Source: an uncultured Collinsella sp. (GTDB lineage Bacteria > Actinomycetota > Coriobacteriia > Coriobacteriales > Coriobacteriaceae). Taken from it: a stretch of 64,000 nt of DNA. Shown piece after piece: positions 59,623 to 64,000 of this stretch (positions are counted from its first letter, which is position 1; every line of letters starts with the position of its first letter). Position numbers and translations under genes: made by a program. The notes beneath the pieces are model-generated. The model was not told the DNA's origin. It ran no database searches and saw only the letters and a list, made by a program, of their open reading frames with translations. Where the stretch lies: assembly GCA_902494345.1 (NCBI GenBank), contig CABUSV010000014.1, positions 4,847 to 68,846 of the forward strand, read 5' to 3'.

Positions 59623-60963
59623 GTGAAGTCCCTCACCTCTTTTGCAAAGCGCTCAGCCCAACTTGCCGCCGGCTTTGTCTGCGCTATCGCCCTTGCCGCT
59701 GGCGCGCCCACCGTCGCCGGCGCCCAAGTGCTCACGACCGACAATGTTTGCGGCAAAACCGCCGATGCACGCGGCATCACGGCCGAAAACCTGCCCGATA
59801 TCGATGCGACCAACGCCCTCGTCATGGGCAAAGACGGCACCGTCTACTATGCCCGCGATGCCGATGAGCAGGTCAAGATTGCCTCGATCACCAAGGTCAT
59901 GACCGCAATCCTAACCGTCGAGAATTGCAAGATGGACGAGAAGGTCACGGTGAGCAACGCCGCAGCCACCGTGGGTAATTCGACCGCCGGCTTGCTCGAA
60001 GGCGACGAGCTTACCGTGGAGCAGGCACTGCGCGGCCTGATGATTCCCTCGGGCAACGACGCCGCCATCGTGCTCGCCGAATATGTGGGCAAAAAGATCG
60101 ACCCTAAGACCAAAGACGCCGAGGCCACATTTGTGAAGGCCATGAACGAGCGCGCTAAGAAGCTCGGCTGCACCGGTACGCTTTTTGAAAACCCGCATGG
60201 TCTGGACTTTGATGAGTGGGCTGGCAATATGCACTCAACCGCACACGACGTAGCGCTGATGATGCAGGAGGCCATGAAAAACGACACGATCCGCGAGGTC
60301 GTAGCGAGCGAGGATTCCTGGATCGAGGTCGCGGGCGCCGACGGCACCGACCATTCGCATTCCATGGACACGCATAACTATTTGCTGGGCCAAGATGGCA
60401 ACATCGGCGGCAAGACCGGCACCACCGACGACGCGGGCTATTGCTTTACGGGTGCCTACAACCGCGACGGCGACGAGATCTACACCGTTATTTTGAACTC
60501 CACCACCACCGATCAGCGCTTTACCGATACCGCCACCCTTGCCAATTGGTACTACGGTCACAAGGTGACGGTCGCAATCGCCAACACGCAGGAAAAGACC
60601 GCCAACGGCAACCCGCTTATGGCACGCATTAGCCAGACAGATTGGACGGACAAGACGATCGACGCCACGCTCGCCGACCCCGCCGCACAGGCAACGGTGT
60701 TCTCACTCGCCGGCGAAGTGACCGAAAAGGTTAGCTACGACGATCTTTCGGGCACGGTGCATGTGGGCGACAAGGTGGGCAGCGTTACGCTCAAGCAGGA
60801 CGGCACCAAGGTCGCCGTCATGGACCTGGTCGCCGACGAGGAAGGCGCAGGGCCCAATCCCATCGAGTGGCTGCTCGTGAAGCTCGACCGCCTGGGCCGC
60901 CGCATCGACAACCGCCCACTCACGGCAGAGAGCGAGACCGTAGCCAAGGCTCCTGAGGTGTAG
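59623..60963 (+). CDS. D-alanyl-D-alanine carboxypeptidase (serine-type, DacA/PBP5-like)
   Basis: A 446-residue exported peptidase that trims the terminal D-Ala from peptidoglycan stems. Signal peptide (FAKRSAQLAAGFVCAIALAA, cleavage near AGAQ). S11 motifs: SITKVM (SxxK), SGND (SxN) and GKTGTTDDAG (KTG). The C-terminal part (residues about 330-440) is a beta-rich domain as in PBP5, with a possible amphipathic anchor. The GTG start at 59623 is preferred because of the promoter -10 at 59578. It is divergent from the VanR-like gene. The role as a housekeeping or regulated wall enzyme is not separable from sequence. Confidence 0.9.
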   Translation: MKSLTSFAKRSAQLAAGFVCAIALAAGAPTVAGAQVLTTDNVCGKTADARGITAENLPDIDATNALVMGKDGTVYYARDADEQVKIASITKVMTAILTVENCKMDEKVTVSNAAATVGNSTAGLLEGDELTVEQALRGLMIPSGNDAAIVLAEYVGKKIDPKTKDAEATFVKAMNERAKKLGCTGTLFENPHGLDFDEWAGNMHSTAHDVALMMQEAMKNDTIREVVASEDSWIEVAGADGTDHSHSMDTHNYLLGQDGNIGGKTGTTDDAGYCFTGAYNRDGDEIYTVILNSTTTDQRFTDTATLANWYYGHKVTVAIANTQEKTANGNPLMARISQTDWTDKTIDATLADPAAQATVFSLAGEVTEKVSYDDLSGTVHVGDKVGSVTLKQDGTKVAVMDLVADEEGAGPNPIEWLLVKLDRLGRRIDNRPLTAESETVAKAPEV

Positions 60964-60989
60964 GGCGCAAGAATAATAAGTCCACTGAA

Positions 60990-61019
60990 AGGAGGCGTCC
61001 GAAAGGATGCCTCTTTTTT
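60990..61019 (+). terminator. Terminator of the D,D-carboxypeptidase gene
   Basis: GGAGGCGTCC-GAAA-GGATGCCTCTTTTTT is a classic stem-loop with a T-tract, 26 bases past the stop codon. Confidence 0.92.
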
Positions 61020-61020
61020 G

Positions 61021-61039
61021 AGGGTTCGAATCCCCAGCT
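61021..61039 (+). repeat. tRNA-Ser 3'-arm remnant in inverse orientation
   Basis: GGGTTCGAATCCCCAGCT, immediately after the terminator, is identical to the T-arm and 3' acceptor part of the tRNA-Ser gene (61094-61184) but on the opposite strand. It pairs perfectly with that gene's 3' part and can form a 18-bp stem with a 50-base loop. It has no acceptor CCA of its own. Confidence 0.8.
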
Positions 61040-61057
61040 AACGTGGTTCAACTAAAA

Positions 61058-61079
61058 AAGGGCCCCTTTCGGAACCCTT
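61058..61079 (-). terminator. Terminator of tRNA-Ser
   Basis: AAGGG...CCCTT stem with inner CCCC/GG pairs, and six Ts on the minus strand (61054-61059), 15 bases past the tRNA 3' end. Confidence 0.7.
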
Positions 61080-61093
61080 CTTCAAATTCGTAC

Positions 61094-61184
61094 TGGCGGA
61101 GAGCTGGGGATTCGAACCCCAGATGCCCTTTTGGGGCATACTCGCTTAGCAGGCGAGCACCTTCGGCCTCTCGGTCAGCTCTCC
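61094..61184 (-). tRNA. tRNA-Ser (GCT anticodon)
   Basis: A 91-base class II tRNA on the minus strand, with CCA encoded at the 3' end. The acceptor arm is GGAGAGC, the D-arm begins TGACCGAGAGGCC, and the anticodon loop is CTGCTAA giving GCT. A variable arm of about 20 bases (GTATGCCCCAAAAGGGCAT) marks a serine tRNA. The T-arm is CTGGGGTTCGAATCCCCAG. It reads AGC/AGT codons. Confidence 0.95.
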
Positions 61185-61198
61185 GTAACAGCCGTTCT

Positions 61199-61227
61199 AT
61201 AGTAACCAAACAGCCAAGGATGGGCAA
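61199..61227 (-). promoter_or_regulatory. Promoter of tRNA-Ser
   Basis: TTGCCC (61227-61222), 17-base spacer, TACTAT (61204-61199) on the minus strand; the predicted start lies near the tRNA 5' end at 61184 (with a short leader). Confidence 0.5.
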
Positions 61228-61276
61228 GAGGAAATTTTCTAATTGCCTAGCATCCTTTCCTCCTTGGAAGCTTCAC

Positions 61277-63718
61277 CTACCCCAGCGAGCGGTTGAGGGA
61301 GCCGAGCTCGTCGTTGCCCATGGTGCGCCACATTTGGAAGATGCAACCGCGTGCCAGGAAAAAGAAGCCGTTGTCGACCAGTTGAACAGCGGCATCTGCC
61401 AGCTGATTCGTCACGGCGGACACTGGCGGCAGCTCGAGTCCAGCCTTGCGGATGGTCTCGACCGCTTCCTCGAACGTCGGAGGCTCGCTGACGCCCATCT
61501 CGTTCATAAGGCCCTGCATTTCTTCCAGCGCGCTGCTGCCCGACTCCTCGCCGCGCGGCACCAGACGGTAACAAGCCAGCGCCAGGTCGAGCTGATCGCA
61601 ATTCCAATAGGCAAACGCCAAGCGATAGAACAGGTAGCCGATTGCAGAACGATCGCTGGCAATACGTAGGCCGTGGCGCGCCACCTCGATAATCTCGTCA
61701 AAGCGCTCCAGACGCGCAAGCACGTTGATGAGCGCAAAGTGCGATTGCATGGACGAGCGCGCCAGATCGTAAAGATGGCGCACCTCGGGCAGCGCTCGTT
61801 CAAAGTCCTCTTGCTCGGCGTAAAAGCTGCAGATCTCGTGCTGGGCAAAGTACAGCGCATCGGGCGCACGAAGGATCCGCACAGAGCGGTCTTCTTCCAA
61901 CACCGGTAGCACCATGCGCACCAGCTGGTTATCGCAAAACTGCGTTTGAACCGGACCTGTCGCCAAAAGCTCGGCGACGGCGCACCTAGCCTCCAACTCC
62001 TCGACAAGACGGGAAAAGCCTTCAAAAGCGCCTGTACGGTCGACTTTTGCCTGCTCGCGCAATTCAACAACACGGGCCACGTATGGGTCGTCGTCCTCTT
62101 CCATGACCTCCAACTCGTCAGCCGTATCGGCAAGTAGCAGATCGCACAGCGCCGGCGGCAGCGTGCGATGGTCATCACGCGGACGAGCATGAACCTCCGC
62201 AGGCTCAATCGTCTCCGGAGCGGTTGACTCATACGCCTCAAGCACACGCTTGCACGGCATATCGTCCATGTCCATGCTCTCAAGATCCTTGGCGACAGGC
62301 ACGCAATCGGCCAGATAGGCCGCGCGCTCAAAGAAATACGTTGCGACAACGCGCTCGCCCTGCTCACTGTCGGGAGCAGCAATCTGCACATAGCAGCGCG
62401 TGATGCAGGTGCCCGCGGCAAAACACGCTGCCGCAAGCGTGAGTGCCACGCGCGCATCGTGCTCCGCGGCCCAGATCGCACGCGTGTCCTTGTCCAGCTC
62501 GCGCCAGGCGTCATCTTGAGCGTCGTATTCACGTTGCGGCATGGCATCAACGACAGACTGCCCAAACCGAACGAGCATAATCCCCTCGGCAACGTTTGCC
62601 CGATAGGTATAGTCGAGCCGCGTGACCACGTTGAGCGCCTCAACGATTCGCGCAAAACGGGTGCGCACGTCCCACTCACCGCCCGGCTGGCACGAAACCG
62701 TTCCCGGTTTGGCCCACGGGTTATCGCTCGAGGCCGTATCGAGCAGTCGGGGAACATCGTTGGTCGTCTTGGCGATATGCCACGCATCAAAGAGCGCGCA
62801 GCCCTCAAGGCTCGGCGAGGATGCCGCAGGGACCAATCCGGCCCCGATGCGCTCAAGGATGCCGGAGAGGCGGTTGAGACGGCACTCTATGGCAAGCAGC
62901 ATGTCAATCTCGTCCTGGTCCAGCAGGCTACGATCAAAATTGAGATAGAAAAGCTTTGAACGATCAATGCGAGCCAGGCTCATCTCGGACTTGGCAGCGA
63001 TGGTGCGCAGGCGGGGCAAGTCAATTTCACTCATAAGGGCAGCGGCATAGCGCTCGATACCGCTCGGATTCTCGGCATGGTCAACGCGGTAAAGCAGCGT
63101 CTCGATAGCATCGGGGAGCGGTGCCGTGTTAAAGCCCAAAAACACCTCGACCGGCTCGGGCAACTTTACGAGCTTGATCTTGTCGACAACGTTTTGCATA
63201 CCCTCGTCGAGTCCGCCGGCGTCCGCCGTGTTCACAATAGCGCTTTCGGAGTTGGCAAATATCACGTAGCGCAAGAACATCGATGCCATGAACTCGCCGT
63301 AAGGAAGGGCGCGGGTCGAATTCCATGTCTCGTGGTCGGACTGCTCGCGCATGGGGCCTTCGGGAGAGCCGGCAGTTTGCGCACACGCGCGCATTGCACC
63401 GTTGGCTTCCCTTACCATAATCTCACCAATACTGGAATCCGACTCGTCAAGGACCAGTTCCATGTCGGGATCGTTGGGCAGCGGAGCCTCGCTGACGGGG
63501 CGGTCCACCTTGTACACCTCACCCGAAACGCTTACGTAGCCCAAAAGCGACACATGACTTTTGCCAACGAACTCGACGACATAACAAGATTCATGCTGAT
63601 CCTCGCCAAAGAGTTTCCAGACCACGCCATATGAGCGTCCCGCAGGCTGCTCGGGCATCGCCGGAAAGCGCTTCTTGGGATCGAGAAACCTGAGCTTGTA
63701 TGTCGGACGCTCTGCCAC
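61277..63718 (-). CDS. Large protein of unknown function with C-terminal TPR-like helices
   Basis: An 813-residue soluble protein; no signal peptide or membrane helix is visible. The first 130 residues look beta-rich. The middle (about 240-560) is mainly helical. The C-terminal third has TPR-like repeats (EQEDFERALPEVRHLY, FDEIIEVARHGLRIA, CDQLDLALACYRLV). Conserved Coriobacteriia proteins of this type carry no assigned function. The start is GTG at 63718 with AGGGTG upstream. Codon use is like neighbouring genes. A role in protein interaction is suggested by the TPR-like helices; nothing more can be read. Confidence 0.75.
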   Translation of the reverse strand: MAERPTYKLRFLDPKKRFPAMPEQPAGRSYGVVWKLFGEDQHESCYVVEFVGKSHVSLLGYVSVSGEVYKVDRPVSEAPLPNDPDMELVLDESDSSIGEIMVREANGAMRACAQTAGSPEGPMREQSDHETWNSTRALPYGEFMASMFLRYVIFANSESAIVNTADAGGLDEGMQNVVDKIKLVKLPEPVEVFLGFNTAPLPDAIETLLYRVDHAENPSGIERYAAALMSEIDLPRLRTIAAKSEMSLARIDRSKLFYLNFDRSLLDQDEIDMLLAIECRLNRLSGILERIGAGLVPAASSPSLEGCALFDAWHIAKTTNDVPRLLDTASSDNPWAKPGTVSCQPGGEWDVRTRFARIVEALNVVTRLDYTYRANVAEGIMLVRFGQSVVDAMPQREYDAQDDAWRELDKDTRAIWAAEHDARVALTLAAACFAAGTCITRCYVQIAAPDSEQGERVVATYFFERAAYLADCVPVAKDLESMDMDDMPCKRVLEAYESTAPETIEPAEVHARPRDDHRTLPPALCDLLLADTADELEVMEEDDDPYVARVVELREQAKVDRTGAFEGFSRLVEELEARCAVAELLATGPVQTQFCDNQLVRMVLPVLEEDRSVRILRAPDALYFAQHEICSFYAEQEDFERALPEVRHLYDLARSSMQSHFALINVLARLERFDEIIEVARHGLRIASDRSAIGYLFYRLAFAYWNCDQLDLALACYRLVPRGEESGSSALEEMQGLMNEMGVSEPPTFEEAVETIRKAGLELPPVSAVTNQLADAAVQLVDNGFFFLARGCIFQMWRTMGNDELGSLNRSLG

Positions 63719-63848
63719 GAAGTATCACCCTGATCGGTCGCTTGAAGAAGGAGTGGTCGCGAATAAGTCGCGACATCTACTCGGAATCTTACACGAGTCG
63801 ACAGGAAATCGTCCCTTTGGACGAAAGCACTCAAGCTGGCGCAAAAGA

Positions 63849-63872
63849 AAAGCCCCCGTTGCCGGGAGCTTT
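63849..63872 (-). terminator. Hairpin downstream of the truncated tRNA
   Basis: AAAGC..CCCG and CGGG..GCTTT stem with a T-rich continuation (CTTTTCTTTT) on the minus strand. It is positioned as the terminator of the tRNA whose 3' end lies at 63882. Confidence 0.65.
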
Positions 63873-63881
63873 AATCTCAAA

Positions 63882-63901
63882 TGGTGCGGCGTATAGGATT
63901 C
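63882..63901 (-). pseudogene. Truncated tRNA 3' end
   Basis: On the minus strand GAATCCTATACGCCGCACCA has the form of a T-loop end, T-stem 3' strand, 7-base acceptor strand, discriminator and CCA. The remainder of a tRNA (T-stem 5' strand TATAGG, anticodon and D-arms) is missing. The sequence is replaced from 63902 by unrelated GC-rich DNA with short hairpins (CCGCGCA-TCCGC-TGCGCGG, AAAACGC-TCC-GCGTTTT). Confidence 0.6.
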
Positions 63902-64000
63902 CGCGCATCCGCTGCGCGGATCCGCACCGGCTTCGCCCGCCTGCCGGCGTGCTCGCCCGCTCGCTAAAAACGCTCCGCGTTTTCTTGGCGCTCGCGCCTC
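63902..64000. other. GC-rich, hairpin-rich right edge
   Basis: No gene is visible. Several short inverted repeats follow each other, and the composition is unlike the preceding intergenic DNA. It could be repeat DNA, the end of an integrated element or an assembly edge. Confidence 0.4.

Overview
The window reads as a chromosomal segment of a high-GC, anaerobic, gut-type actinobacterium of the Coriobacteriia, most like Collinsella. This is an inference from gene content and style: a FeoA-FeoA-FeoB iron operon, an orphan GlnR-like regulator beside glnA, tandem YhgE/Pip proteins, a lactate racemase cluster, and many long intergenic palindromes. No database search was run. About 45 protein genes and one complete tRNA are supported. 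Most genes lie on the minus strand. The main plus-strand genes are the MATE pump, the AAA+ ATPase, serB, the larB-larC-tetR operon and the D,D-carboxypeptidase.

Region by region. 1-2.8 kb: a surface adhesin (choice-of-anchor A plus SpaA/Cna-B) running off the left edge, broken near its signal peptide by a G6 tract that is one base short of an open frame. 2.8-9.2 kb: HAD phosphatase, MFS transporter, a MoaC-MobB fusion with MoaA, and a probable PD-(D/E)XK (DUF559-like) protein, interspersed with two families of palindromic repeats. 9.3-19 kb: MATE efflux, LigA, HtrA, GlnR-like regulator plus GlnA with a GlnR-box-like site, and LacI and GntR regulators. 19-21 kb: a repeat-rich stretch with two long palindromes, three 20-bp tandem repeats and an AAA+ ATPase. 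21-29.8 kb: an enoate-reductase-like flavoenzyme, the Feo operon, an HPr with Asp at position 46, AspS and SerB. 29.8-34.6 kb: two convergent lar operons (larB-larC1-tetR and larA-larD). 35-43.8 kb: Ppc, HisS, an MFS carrier, an M20 amidohydrolase and a DMT exporter. 44-51.3 kb: the YhgE/Pip pair and HtpG. 51.4-54 kb: GNAT and a three-gene Wzz / BY-kinase / PHP phosphatase module. 54.2-61 kb: PhoPR-like and VanRS-like two-component systems around a lone PstB, plus a D,D-carboxypeptidase. 61-64 kb: tRNA-Ser, an 813-residue protein of unknown function, and a truncated tRNA 3' end at the right edge.

How the genes work together. LarA, LarD, LarB and LarC1 form a nickel-dependent lactate racemisation module, but the LarC2 domain and LarE are not in the window. 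FeoA/FeoA/FeoB with a Cys-rich membrane protein import ferrous iron, probably under a metalloregulator that reads the palindromes ahead of the operon and of feoB. GlnR and GlnA look like a self-contained nitrogen-control unit. The Wzz/BY-kinase/PHP trio looks like an exopolysaccharide control switch without its glycosyltransferases nearby.

The most unusual features are the palindromes. At least ten long intergenic inverted repeats occur, several in recurring families. One family (32249-32363 and 35179-35305, with a decayed relative at 35096-35176) is a three-tier nested hairpin: outer and inner arms differ between copies, but the junction sequences and an apical GAA loop are kept.
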